This document shows positions 21,267 through 32,037 of a DNA stretch of 64,000 bases, piece by piece. The notes under the pieces are model-generated. The model did not search any database. It was not told the DNA's origin and saw only the letters and a program-made list of their open reading frames with translations. A program made the position numbers and the translations under genes. The stretch comes from Adiantum capillus-veneris. Taxonomy: Eukaryota; Streptophyta; Polypodiopsida; Polypodiales; Pteridaceae. Positions within the stretch are counted from its first letter, which is position 1; each line of letters begins with the position of its first letter. The stretch covers positions 99,949,842 through 100,013,841 of the forward strand of contig CM043953.1 in the NCBI GenBank assembly GCA_014529385.2, given 5' to 3'.

Positions 21267-21849
21267 TGTAACAAACTTGGATACTCCAAGAATCTACCGC
21301 GACACGACAGGAATTCACTTCAAAACAATTCACAATTAGATTTGACACCGGCCTGGCGGAGTTCCATGCCAAGAGGTATTGGCCCCAAAGATTGGCGCCC
21401 CTTTCGGTATTCCTTTTTGTATTAAATTTGTTGAACAAAGTACAAGGGAGTGGGAGGGTCTCACTCTCAGACTCTGCGTCCAGATGCTCTGAGAAGTGGG
21501 AGCCCAAACCACACTTATAAAGGTTTACAAGGGATGCCAAAAGCAGAGCCCGAAAAGCTGCCATAAAAAGCGTAAAAATAAAACAATCCTCTCACAAACT
21601 CCTTGCTTAGGAAATAAAGCAAATAATCTCCAAAAGCACTCTCTCTCTCTTGCGTAGAAAACAACCCACGCAAAAGATGCTTTTTTTTCGTACGTAACTG
21701 CTACGTCAGTTGTCCGTACAGATTTTCGTGATTTGCATCGTGATTTCCAGGCTTTCGTACGGTAGTGCCACGTCAGCATTTCAACCAGCTTTCCCGGGGC
21801 GGGGTGTGTGTGTGTGTGTACAGGGCAGCCACGTCACCAGTTTGTGACA
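21267..21849 (-). repeat. 5' LTR of element M
   Basis: On the + strand it begins TGTAACAAACTTGG next to the primer site and ends TTTGTGACA (583 bp). The shared core 'attggccccaaagattggcg' is at about 21379. Its right end overlaps the first copy of a 132-bp tandem duplication. Confidence 0.75.
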
Positions 21850-22068
21850 GGAGTATTGTTGTTGTTACTCACGGGGGGAGTATTAGGAAGTCTGAGTAGT
21901 GGTTACTCTCAGCACCTCCAAACGAAGCAGGCTGCGTGTGTGTGTGTGTGTACAGGGCAGCCACGTCACCAGTTTGTGACAGGAGTATTGTTGTTGTTAC
22001 TCACGGGGGGAGTATTAGGAAGTCTGAGTAGTGGTTACTCTCAGCACCTCCAAACGAAGCAGGCTGCG
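21805..22068. repeat. 132-bp tandem duplication (two copies)
   Basis: A unit starting in a (GT)n run, passing through 'cagggcagccacgtcaccag', the LTR terminus TTTGTGACA and 'cctccaaacgaagcaggctg', is repeated head to tail with period 132 (cagggcag at 21821 and 21953). The copies appear essentially identical. The unit spans the junction of M's LTR end and J3's 3' region, so it arose after M inserted. Confidence 0.9.
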
Positions 22069-22581
22069 GTTTGGGAGGCGTTTGGTTGTAAAAGGCCTCT
22101 ATATCTCATGGCCTAGACCTTTTTAGGTTATTTGCGGGAGGAGTGATGAGGGAGTTGTTGAACAACTCATGTCGTGGAATTATTTGCGGGGGGAAGTGTT
22201 CATCGGCGTCTATATGTTTCTATGTCTTGTAACATGCATATGTGTTGCATTGTGATGTGCCAACCACTGAATATTCATAATTGAATGAGATTGCCTGGGT
22301 ATGTAAGTTTAGCGCATCGAGACATCCGTGCCGATCAGTGCGGTTTGGGTGTGATGGCTAATTTTACTATGCCCAATTATCAAGAGCTTTGATCTTGAAT
22401 GAGAATATACTCCTTATAGGGATGAGATTTTTTTAAAAGTCAACGACCATGATATCAAGAGCTCCGAATAAGAAAACGGATTGTCCCTTCAAATGATCCT
22501 TGGAAATTTTTGAGCTAACTTGAGTTGTTTTGCAGATATACGGTAATCGCGGACGATTACTCTTCTTTCAAGAAGGGGGGA
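22069..22581 (+). other. 3' non-coding region of J3
   Basis: It matches the J1 and J2 3' non-coding regions, including 'ggcctagacctttttaggtt' and the 'gtatgtaagtttagcgcatc' block, and ends in a purine run (agaagggggga) before the LTR. No coding sequence is seen. Confidence 0.7.
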
Positions 22582-23195
22582 TGTCACAAATGGCTAACGT
22601 GTCAAGCCATTGAAGAACAGAGCCAACTTGCAGATCCCGACTGAGGGGCCTTAACCCTAGAAGGAGGAGAAGTTCCCACCAACTTATAGATCCTCGCCAA
22701 GAAGGGCCAAGTGATAATAATAAAGTTTTACCAACTTTTGGGACCTTGTTCGATGGGGCCGAGATCACTAGAATTTAAATCAAGACCCCACACTCCTTCA
22801 AAAAAGTATTGGGCAGCCAGCTGATGACGTGGCAAGCCAGTACGGACGCTCCAAATTTTTCGTTGACATGCTGACGTGGCATTGTACGGACACCCGCGTT
22901 TTACATTGATGACGTGGTAGCTTTACGGAATTCCATGAAAGGTGCTGGCAGCTTTTAGGGGCCAGATGCTTTTAGAACTCGAATGCTTTTCATGTAAACT
23001 CCTTTTAGAGGCCAAGGGCCTTTAAATATGACCCATGGGTTCTCACTCAGGTAGTCTACCCGTGGGAGATGCAGAGCAGAGCCATGGGAGTTGTACCGTG
23101 TTGAAACAACATAAAGAAATACCGAAAGGGGCGCCAGGGTTTGGGGCCAATGCTCTCTTTGGGTGGAAGTCCGCCACTCCCCGTCTGAGGATGTC
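22582..23195 (+). repeat. 3' LTR of J3, right end lost
   Basis: It begins TGTCACAAATGGC after a polypurine tract. The core (aagaaataccgaaaggggcg) is at about 23115, and homology to the J2 LTR ends near 23195. Three 'tgacgtggca' type units lie at 22825-22920, as in J1. Confidence 0.75.
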
Positions 23196-23632
23196 GTAGT
23201 ATTTAGTCAACACTATGCATGATGTACTTGATGGTTGTATTGTCTTGTGGATGACTACCATGAGTCTATACCTTGCACTTTCCTTTAAAGGTCAATCTGG
23301 GCTTATCATGGATTCATCTAGATATATGCATTGAGGTTGTGAGTTGAAACTTGACATTTTAATGTGTTTCCATTTTAACTTCCGTGACAGCTTTGGAACT
23401 TGCTTGTCTTCTTTGTATCCCAAATATAGGTGGTGTAGCTTGTGGTGTGCATTTCTTCGAAAGCTTGAATGCGTAAAAAGTTATTTGGGGTGTTGCAAGA
23501 CCATCTGGTTTGTTAGGGATGCTCAACATAGAACAAGCCACAACCTTACAATGGGAAATGGTACATGTCTTTTGTGCATGCTTATTGATGTGGTTACAAC
23601 AGTGAACGTGACATTCTCCAATTTACAATCAT

Positions 23633-23679
<47 letters not shown>

Positions 23680-24295
23680 ATACACGTGTTTCTAGAGCAT
23701 ATAGTTCTACATGTCCCTCAATGGCTAGAATTCGATCCAATTGCCATCAAAGTTAAAGCTTTAGTAGCTTACTTTCTTTTCTGGTACCTTTGCTCCTTTT
23801 TTGGCCTAGTAGACTCCTTGAGCAGTTGTGGACCATTGGATTAAGCTTGTTGAATAAGGCCAGACAACAAAGTCCCTATTTTCAATATATTATGTAAAAG
23901 AGGCATCAGCTAGGGGGCCACACATTCTCTCTCATCATTTTGTTTATTCTTTGGGCAACACACAACTCTCCCATCATCTCATGTAAGCCACTGTTCAACC
24001 CCCCCCCCCCCTTTCTCTTCTCCCTCTTTCCCTCCCTCTTTATACATACATGTGGAACGATTCACAACCAAGGGAGGAGCTTAACACAACCAAGCTGTGT
24101 TAACAAATTAACAGAATAGATATTGACTTGCAGTGAAACAAGGTTTACAATAAACAAGGGTGGTTGAACTTTAAAGTCTTTTGACTTTTTGATGATATGG
24201 TCCCGTTGTGTTGATTTGGTTCTTTTCAGGTTACTGAACACCTCATTGTGGATCTCTACATACCTGAGAGGTGTTTTTAAAAATTCCTTTTGCAG
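23196..24295 (+). other. Intron sequence upstream of PPD exon
   Basis: No coding homology. It holds a (CT)n tract (23635-23675) and a C11 run at about 24001. It ends in a plausible acceptor with pyrimidine-rich aaattccttttgcag. I see no transit-peptide exon here. Confidence 0.6.
23635..23675. repeat. (CT)n microsatellite
   Basis: About 20 CT units in the intron upstream of the PPD exon. Confidence 0.95.
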
Positions 24296-24506
24296 AGTTT
24301 ATTTACCCTGATAGATGGGTTGGAGATCAGCGATTATTATACCGTGCTGTGGAGAAAGCTGAAAAGCAGCGTTTGTATGGGGAAGCAGGTGTAGCAAACA
24401 TAAGGACTTCAAGCTTAGTTGAACCAGTTGTGGCATTTGGCCCACCGGGCTCTAGTGGAGAGCTCAATGTCAGTGTGATAGTTGCACCTGTTCCTCAAGA
24501 TTTCAG
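24296..24506 (+). CDS. PsbP-domain protein (PPD family), internal exon
   Basis: This exon encodes the first half of a PsbP domain: EFIYPDRWVGDQRLLYRAVE, then VVAFGPPGSSGELNVSVIVA and PVPQDF. PsbP-like (PPD) proteins are nuclear-encoded, imported into the chloroplast thylakoid lumen and assist photosystem or NDH assembly. The acceptor is tgcag ending at 24295; the donor is CAG|GTATGA after 24506. The exon ends in phase 2 (AG of an Arg codon), which the G at 56919 completes to AGG. The N-terminal exons with transit peptide are not in view. The exact paralogue cannot be named from sequence alone. Confidence 0.87.
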
Positions 24507-25129
24507 GTATGATATCTATTGCGGGAGGCAAATGAATCATCTTTTGAACTATATTTTTAGTTGTTGCTTCATGGTGAAGGCATGTACCATTTGGTTTGTT
24601 TGATATGCTTGTGTGTGCATAACATTCAAGATTTTTGATTTGGGGTGCTTTTTTCTAGGTAGATTAGTTTGGGTGCTTGCCTTTAAAGATGCCTAGCGTG
24701 ACATACTTTATTTAACATCTCGTTTGGGCTGAGGGCCCTTGTAACAAATGACCATCTATCTAGGCCAGACCGATTTGACTGGAGCCATCTTGGTTGTATC
24801 TCTTGCTTGCAATGCTCTGGTTAATCAAAACACGATCTACGTCAACAATGCCACCAAACTGCAACTCGGTGTGGCTCTCAATCTGCATGAGATGGGAGAG
24901 AATCTCTGTTCAGGTCAAAGGATAGGACTGCTGTGAGGTTATAGAGGGTGGGTGAGTGTAAACAATGTTGAAAAGAGTAATTGCACCACCATCTAAGCCA
25001 ATCTCGGGGGGACTCCAGATGCAGCGTTATCATAATTGATCTCCCGCATCTTGGGTGTAAACTCCCCAAAGGAGTTTAAAGCATTGAAGTCACACTCCAA
25101 TCTATAGATTGAGACAATGCTCAAGAGAT
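24507..25129 (+). other. Intron margin without recognised features
   Basis: No coding homology or repeat assignment beyond the splice donor. A TGTAACAAATGACC near 24739 resembles an LTR start but no partner was found. Confidence 0.4.
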
Positions 25130-26228
25130 GTGTCATTGTAACAGACTTGGGCACCCCAAGTCAGAAATCGGGCACGACACACGTGAGAGCAACTGGAAAT
25201 CACTTCATATTAATCACAACTTAATGAGAGACGACACAACCCAACCTAGTTCCGTGCCTAGAGGTATTGGCCCCAAAGTCTGGTGCCCCTTCCGGTATTT
25301 ATTTTTATATTAATGCTTGATCAAGTACAAAGTCAGAGGTTCTTCTCTGATCAGTGCTCCCAACAAAACTGAGGGAAGTGAGCCCCTAAGTACATATTTA
25401 TAGGCTTTAGGCCTTCTCAAAAGCATCTGGCCCAAAAGCTAGTGCTCCAAAGCTGCCAGCGCAAATCGCGGATTGCGGTACAGCATGCCACGTGAGCCAG
25501 CCAACGCGTTTTGTGGGCGTCCGTACAACCAGCCACGTCAGCAGTCCCACGCGATTTAGTTACTTTGTAACTTTTCTAGTGTCCCTAGGGGCCCCATTGG
25601 ACGGGTACTCTATAAATTGGAACAACTTAAAGTCTATTAGCTTCCGGGTGAACAACCACATCATCATTTTGTGACAGTCATGCCAAGGTCAAGTGGTAAG
25701 TCTCCATCCACCCAAGGTGGTGGTTTAGACTTTGGGAACATCCTTATGCCATTGCTGATGTCACATCCATATCTCGTGTGTCCTCTAATAAGTGTAGAGG
25801 TCTGTCCAAAGCAATCCATAAGTCACGACCCCGTCTGGAGTACACAATGGCTAAGCCAAGGTTTGGAATGAATAGATCTCCCAAGGATTGGATGCGTGTT
25901 GTCACGTCATCAATAGCATCGGACCATGGAGCACACGTGGCATGCGCAGGTAGGATGCTTAGTGCACACTGCTCGTGCACAGCTTGGGGGTGGAGTCCAC
26001 ACGGGATCTTAGGGGGCCTTGGATGGCACACCAAGGCCTTGGGTCTTGTCCGGCCAAGTGTGAACGGCCAGGGCCCGGTCTTTTTAAAAGAGGACCCCCT
26101 GTGGCTGGGTGGTCAATCCATAAGCAGTGCTCCTAAGTCAATGAACTCTCTCTAGAGCTCTTCATGAATGTCTTTGGACACCTAGGACTTTTGCGTTTCC
26201 GTGTTACGTATTATTGGTATCAAAGCGG
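25130..26228 (+). mobile_element. Probable old 5' LTR and primer site of an LTR element (L), interrupted by solo LTR K
   Basis: A TGGTATCAAAGCGG primer-like site at 26215, nearly the same as the one after the LTR of A (28715), follows about 530 bp of non-coding sequence with a TATA-like 'tttttaaaag' near 26083. Removing K and one copy of its GTCAT duplication gives a plausible LTR start TGTGTCATGCC at 25130. The LTR end is unclear (TTACGTATTAT before TGG) and no partner LTR is in the window. Confidence 0.45.
25137..25676 (-). mobile_element. Solo LTR K (gypsy, J/M/D-related)
   Basis: In + orientation it begins TGTAACAGAC and ends TTTGTGACA (540 bp), with a perfect 5-bp duplication GTCAT at 25132-25136 and 25677-25681. 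It has the shared core (attggccccaaagtctggtg) at about 25268. No internal sequence is attached, so it is a solo LTR formed by LTR-LTR recombination. Confidence 0.9.
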
Positions 26229-27335
26229 ATGGTATCCTCGCAACTAGGCATCTACACATGCACACATGGTACCTTACCTTGGTCAATAAGATTTGTAAGA
26301 GTTAATCTTCCTTTCTCATTGCAATTTCTCAGAGCTTTTTGAAATTTAAGATAATGGGATTGGAAAGTAGTACGTGTGTCCAAATAAAATTAAACTTGTA
26401 TTGAGAGCAGAAGCTTGGTCATTATATGTGTTTAGTTTCGACTCTCTGCTAAGACATTTGGAGCCATTTTGGAACTCAATAAGATTGTTCTTTACAAAAA
26501 TAATGTATAGTTGCATAAAGGGAGTATACAGGCGACATTGCAATATGCCAAAAGTTACCGATGAATCAACAGGTTGAACATGGTGCGATGCGGACTTCAC
26601 AAGAGGGGAGCCACTTTACTCCTTTGTCACAGATTGGCTAGATTGAATAAAGTCACATATTTCTCTTTGAGATTTTAGGGTATTTAGGGTATCTTGCAGA
26701 ATGACTTTATGAATGTATGTGCACTGAATTGGAAATTTCCTCGATTTAATCAAAGACATGTGCTCTTTCATGTGTGTATTGCTAGAGGCCTGTAGAAAAA
26801 TATAAAATGTTTGGAGCATTTTGTCTGATGAATGATTTGAACTTAGTGCATCTAGACATTTGTTAGAGATCAGCGAGATCTGGCTGTGACGGCTAAGTGA
26901 ATGAGAACTAAATGGGAAATGAATGAGATTCTAGTACATCAAGATGTCTATCTGGATGAAATGACTGGATATTGTTGTGAGTGCATCAAGAGTTCCGGAA
27001 GGATGAGATGGTTGCACAGTGATGTAGATGCATCAAGAGTTCTGAATGGAATGAGAGCTAGATTGAATGATTGAAACACTATGTTTAGTGTGAACTAAGT
27101 GTGTGATTTTGTGAACTGCATGCTATGTGGATGTATTTTCTTGTGGGGATAGTCATGGGCATGGTTTGCTTGACTGAAATGTGAAATGAAAGGATAGAAT
27201 CTGATAGTAACAAGATTTATTGAATCAAGACGTCGGAAATGAAAGGATATGAATTTGATAGTAACAAGATCTAGTAGATCAAGACATTTGTGAAAAGATC
27301 AGTGCGGTCTAGATGTGATTGCTAAATGGTTACGA
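26229..27335 (+). other. Non-coding region with degenerate 'catcaaga' repeats
   Basis: No coding region is supported. From about 26830 to 27330 variants of a block found in J-type 3' regions (a-catcaagac ... gatcagtgcggtctag-tgtgat-gctaa) recur at 26840, 26935, 26980, 27025, 27220 and 27270. It is probably the remnant 3' region of an older LTR element, perhaps L. Confidence 0.5.
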
Positions 27336-27435
27336 TGTCCCCAGAACCACTTTTTGTTTGATCATCCGACTTTCTTGGATGAGGTTTAGAGGTGGAGCAC
27401 GACCAAAACAAAAGAGTGGAAACTGCGAGAGAAAG

Positions 27436-27501
<66 letters not shown>

Positions 27502-28336
27502 ACCAGATGTTGAGTCCCAAACCCCCCTCCAAGGGCCCCCCTCTCTATTGCTAGAGAGGTATTTGCTTTAGATTGCACAAAGTCTGGTACAATGGTTCTA
27601 CATGCTATGATGCTTGACGATGACGATGTCGCGGCTAATGGTTGATATCTGAAAACGCTGGTGGTGCTGATGGAAGCTTGCTAGTGCTGCGAGGCTACGG
27701 GCTGATTTGTTATTGTCGGCGACGACGACTGCTGAAAACTAGAAAATGCTAACCGATCTGCTGGCTGAAATCTGAAAATGGTGTCTTGGCCGCGATGGCG
27801 ACCGCGATGAGGTTATGGTTGATCTACTGTGGTATTGCGGCGGGATGCCGATGACGAAGCAAAACGCTGCTGTGACTGAAAACGCTGATGCAAAACGCTG
27901 AACACTGATGATGATGCTGATCACTAGGTACTTGGTGCTACTGGTTCTAAGAGGCTCTTCTTCCTGCTCCTCTGCTCGACTTTGGTGCACAAAGGGTTGC
28001 ATTTATAGGTGCTACCGGCTGGGTTGAGCAGCCTGCAAAACCCCCCCACGATTTGGATGCATGAAAAGTCACCTTTTAATAAAATGAACTTTAAGAGGTG
28101 GTTCATGTGTAGCTGGAGAAAATAGTCCAGTGTGGTGAAAATGCTTATGCTTGGTGCAAGGAACTGATGCTAGTGCTAATGTGTTGTGCAATCAGGGGGT
28201 ATGCAGCTACTCTAAGTGCGCGGACATGCACGTCCTGCGTACAATCTCACTAAGGTGCTAGAACACTTCTATGTTGTCCTAAACCCTAGAAGTAGGTGCA
28301 GCTTGTGTGCACGTAGGGTTAGATGTGCACGTCACA
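27336..28336 (-). repeat. LTR of gypsy element N (about 1.0 kb), with (GA)n
   Basis: In + orientation it begins TGTCCCCAGAACC and ends GCACGTCACA. Its right end abuts TCCCC (A's target duplication). Across the A insertion, at 48532 onward, the - strand reads CCTTGAAAAGGGGGG, a polypurine tract that would directly precede TGTGACGTGCAC. It is therefore the 3' LTR of a - strand element whose pol lies at 48532-49200. A 62-bp (AG)n tract occupies 27438-27499. Confidence 0.65.
27438..27499. repeat. (AG)n microsatellite in LTR N
   Basis: About 31 AG units inside the 1-kb LTR of N, near its downstream end in N's orientation. Confidence 0.95.
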
Positions 28337-28341
28337 TCCCC

Positions 28342-28714
28342 TGTTATGTCCCGCTTACAAGAGAGAGGATCTAGCCTAGACGCCGTCGGGTTGGGATCCA
28401 ATGTCCGGGCGGACAGTGTGAACCCGTCCAGTGTGGCCGGCCATTATTATAAAAGGGAGGCCAAGGTCTCATTTGAAGTTATCGACCCCCACTGGCAGAG
28501 TGCCAGTGGGTAGCCTGTGAGGCTAGGAGTGCGTGAGGTCACCTCAAGGAGGTGAGGCCGGGTGGTATGGGACGCTTGCTCTTACAGGTGCACGCCTACA
28601 TCCTCGGACGTTGGGCCTAGCCACGGGGGTGCTACCAATGGTGGCTATGGTCGGGTGGTGCGTGTCTGTAGGCGGTCCGTGTAGCCGGGAGATCCTCTCC
28701 GCGTGTTCGTTTCA
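28342..28714 (+). repeat. 5' LTR of A
   Basis: 373 bp, TGTTATGTCCCGC ... GTTCGTTTCA. The homologous 3' LTR is 387 bp. The primer site TGGTATCAAAGCGGGC follows directly at 28715. Confidence 0.88.
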
Positions 28715-28948
28715 TGGTATCAAAGCGGGCTTGCCTGCAGGAAGGATCATGTGCACACCTATGGATCAGTTCAGGATGAACAACCTCAATTTCACGTAAT
28801 TTTTATTAGTTATTTGTTAGTTTGCTGATTTACGACTGAATTCAGCACACAGTACCTTTTGTGTTCTTTGTACTCTTCCTCTTTGCTAAGCGCAGAGAAA
28901 AGAAGAAAGAGAAAGAGTTGGCTCTCCTCTATTGTCTCCAGTGTGGAG

Positions 28949-29011
<63 letters not shown>

Positions 29012-29586
29012 ACCTCTCTTTGTTTGCAGTCTGTAGACAAGCGTTAGGGAGGAGAGAAAGCGTGCGCTGACCTCTCTAACGTGGAGTTTTTTTTTCAGCG
29101 CTGGCTCCTAGATGGCGTCTCTTTTGCATGCTAGACACAAGCGTCCACGAGCCAAAAATCTTCTCTCTCGACGTGCGCTACCTGCAGAGCTCCACGCGTC
29201 AGCAACACCTGGAGCCTTCGTCGAATTTTTTTAACGCTAGATCGATTTGCTGCATTAAGTTATTTTCTAAGGACCTTTTTCATTTTTAATGGCCAGGTAA
29301 CTTTGGGTTTTTTTTTTAAAAAAAAAGTTTGAAGCCTGTTGATTGATAATAAACCTCTTACAGAGAGTGAAAACTTCACAGAGCTTCACTTTTTAAGCTC
29401 CCTACTCCTCTCCTACCGCTCCTCTCTCCCGTTTTCTCGCGCTCACATGCTCTCTCCATGACCTGCTCGCCTTTGGACGCTCACACCAACGCGTAGAGAT
29501 CCTTACTGTACAACTTTTTGCAACCAAAAAGTGTGGAAAAGGCCCGTTCTCGCGTGAAATTTCAAATTTTATCACCGGATTTCGCC
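28715..29586 (+). other. Leader of A with (GA)n tract
   Basis: An 870-bp untranslated leader between primer site and gag. It contains a short ORF start (MDQFRMNNLNF at about 28762), a (GA)n tract at 28952-29008 and poly-T/poly-A at about 29310-29330. No domain. Confidence 0.6.
28952..29008. repeat. (AG)n microsatellite in leader of A
   Basis: About 28 AG units in the untranslated leader of chromovirus A. Confidence 0.95.
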
Positions 29587-30206
29587 ATGGATTCCTCCAG
29601 CTCGCATGCACAGCGTGATGACACACCTGGTAACATTCAAATTCTGTTCACACATGCTCTGTACACATGGATCACAGGCACTTTCCAAAGCCTCGACCAT
29701 CGTATTTCCGCTGTGGAAAACGTGAACGTTCAGATGAACATTCGCTTGACCTCTCTCGAAGGGGCCGTGCAGGGGTTTAACGCCTCGCTTACTGCTCTAG
29801 ATAATACTGCTCAGTCGACGACTGCACGTATTTCCAAGGGCGAAACCAATCTCCAGCAATTGCGGACGCAGGTTGCCGCTTTTGGACGTTCACAAGGTGG
29901 TCGTATTGCCACGATTCTGTACAAAACTACTAATTTCTCAGGAGAAGAGAAAGAATGTACGGAGCTGGCCGTAAATAATTCACTATACCAGTGGACCACG
30001 CATTTCGATCTCCATGGGGAGCATGATGAATGGAGGATTCTGATGATTCCTCCTTATTTGCGTAGTAAGGCGCTTTCCTGGTGGCGCGACATGACAGAGA
30101 AGCCTACGACGTGGGCTGACTTTTGTGTGAAATTCAAGAAGGATTTCGCCAAGATGGACCCTTTGAAAGCCTATGCAAAATTGCAGAGTCTTTCGATGAA
30201 GACTCC
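29587..30206 (+). pseudogene. gag of A, N-terminal part
   Basis: ATG at 29587 (MDSSSSHAQRDDTPGNIQIL) opens a coiled-coil region (VENVNVQMNIRLTSLEGAVQ). A capsid domain follows with YQWTTHFDLHGEHDEWRILM and YLRSKALSWWRDMTEKPTTW ending KAYAKLQSLSMKTPS. The frame is then broken at 30206 by the poly-T tail of LINE B. The gag frame resumes after the LINE at 40414/40620 as FDKYMTAFKEALTF. Confidence 0.82.
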
Positions 30207-30220
30207 GTCTTTTTTTTTTT

Positions 30221-30417
30221 CGAGAAAAAGATCCTTCTATTAGTTAATGAAAACGCCCGTAGGGCTACAACCACCTCTGCAAGAGAGGGCTACAACAAAC
30301 ATGATGGGGAGACTCTCCCAATGAAAGAACAACATATATACAATGAGGCTAAATCAAGGGATGGGAGGAGGGAACAGCCACACAGGTGGTCGGTAGTGCC
30401 ATCTGAGCACACCCTGG
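30221..30417 (-). other. 3' UTR of LINE B (left piece)
   Basis: Sequence between the poly-T tail and the target duplication of element C. It continues beyond C at 33839 into the ORF2 3' end. No coding. Confidence 0.7.
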
Positions 30418-30422
30418 ACAAT

Positions 30423-30855
30423 TGTCACGATTGTGACTATGTTAACAGCAATACATCTACTCCTAGTTGCAGATATGCGAAGTGCCATGCCAAGCAGAAC
30501 CCCTGCGCTTGTATGGTCATGACCCTTCGCTCAAGAGACGTGCCTCTTCGCCAAAAGCCACACTCATTCGACGACTGGTCACACCCCTTTGCTCTATGGG
30601 TGCGACTCTTCACCCAATGGTTGCAGCTCTTCGCCGAAAGGATGTGTCTTTTCGCCTAAAGTCATGTCTCTTCACAAAGAGACATGCCTCTTCACTGATG
30701 ACTATTCAATTCCTAGAAAAGGAACCCTTGTATCACACTTTCAATCAATCAAACACAGAGTCTTCTAAGTCTTGTTCTAAGTTCAGTTTGAGTTTCTTAA
30801 GTCTTAATCATGAGTTTAAGTACTTAATTAAGGATTAGCACCTAGAATCCTTACA
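30423..30855 (+). repeat. 5' LTR of C
   Basis: It contains 'gactcttcacccaatggttg' type phrases repeated with variation ('cctcttcgccaaa', 'ctcttcgccgaaa', 'tcttttcgcctaaa', 'ctcttcacaaaga'), an internal degenerate repeat of about 30 bp. It ends next to the tRNA-Met primer site. Confidence 0.9.
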
Positions 30856-32037
30856 GTGGTATCAGAGCAAAATTTTTCCCGGGACCCTACGATTGTGAGC
30901 CTCTCACCCTTGACGCTACACTCTACCCCCCCTTCCCGGAGTTATATGGAAGCAAAAGAAAGATGGAATTCAACTTCTTCGTTGATGGTATGAGGTAACA
31001 TGAATTTATCTGTTCCAATTACATAAAATAAAAGACAGAAGAGCTGTGTGTGTGTGTGCGCGGCATACCCGAAAAGCGCGCCCCCCTTCGTCGGATTACA
31101 CCTCTTTGCGCTTGTGTGCTCGCACCCTTTCTTGTGAAAGGAGATGGCACTGGCAGACAAGTACCTGCTCGCATTCACACCCCTTCATGCGAAAGGATGT
31201 GCCTCTTGATGCTGGACTGCTGAATCAGTGGGCTGAATTGTGCCTTTTTCCTCGGCTAAGGATCCCTCGCATGGTGGTACTCGTGCCTTTCCTTCTTGCA
31301 CACACCCCTTCCCCAGGCACCCCTTGGCGCGCACTCTATCATGCTGAAGCGCTGGCTGTACTCCACGCTGGCTGCAGCCTTTCGTGAGTTTTTTTCTTAC
31401 ACTACCAACAGCCAGCGATATTTTTTTAAAACTCTCAGCCCAAGGTTAATTAATGCAGCCCAATCATTATTCAGTGTGAACACCATGCCATAGGCACCTC
31501 TGACCACCCCTTGCACAATTGCTGAAGTGCAGGCATTCAACGCTGGCATTCTACTGCTGATCGCTGGTCACCCTTCGCTGCAACCCTTTGTGGGTTTTTA
31601 ACGTGAACAAAAAAAAAACCAAGCGTGTGGTTTCATACACAAGAAGCACCAGCAGCGCAATATATTTAAAAAAACAAGAAGCACCAGCAATGCACCTTTA
31701 ATTTAATGGTTATATTGGCCAGCCTCTCATGTGAAAGCACCCCTTCCCTTTTACGCAATAAAAAAAATAATGAAAGCTGGCAGCAATCATTTCCACGCTG
31801 TCCTTCTGGCGTTGGCGCTCTGGTTGCCCTCTACGCTATCGGAACCACACCCATGCCAGGTGATGAGTCCGGGGTACCTATCCCATATCTCTCGTACGTA
31901 GACGAGGTTCAAGACAGAGATTTTGCCAGCAAATTGCACGCAAGATTCTCCTTTCCCAAAGTTAAAACCTGTTCCGGGAGGGTATTTGTGCCAGATTTAC
32001 CCATTCTCGAAGTATCAGAATTCGCTGAACAGTCGGC

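Larger units (their letters stand above)
18311..21849 (-). mobile_element. Ty3/gypsy element M, 5' LTR plus gag-protease-RT, 3' part lost
   Basis: On the - strand: 5' LTR (21267-21849), a TGGTATCAGAGC primer site one base inside it (21254-21265), decayed gag, protease and the first part of RT. Homology then stops near 18311, so RNase H, integrase and the 3' LTR are missing. The LTR has the same conserved core as the J, D and K LTRs. All coding parts are broken by stops and shifts. Confidence 0.8.

Noticed and set aside
21808-22116. Open frame with a 44-residue repeat
   Set aside because: The protein repeat is only the 132-bp tandem DNA duplication of LTR and non-coding sequence.
23344-23844. 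166-codon + strand open frame upstream of the PPD exon, as a possible first exon
   Set aside because: No transit-peptide-like or PsbP-like sequence; much of the C-terminal part is CT-microsatellite-derived.
24739-24760. TGTAACAAATGACC as an LTR start
   Set aside because: No matching LTR body, primer site or target duplication follows.
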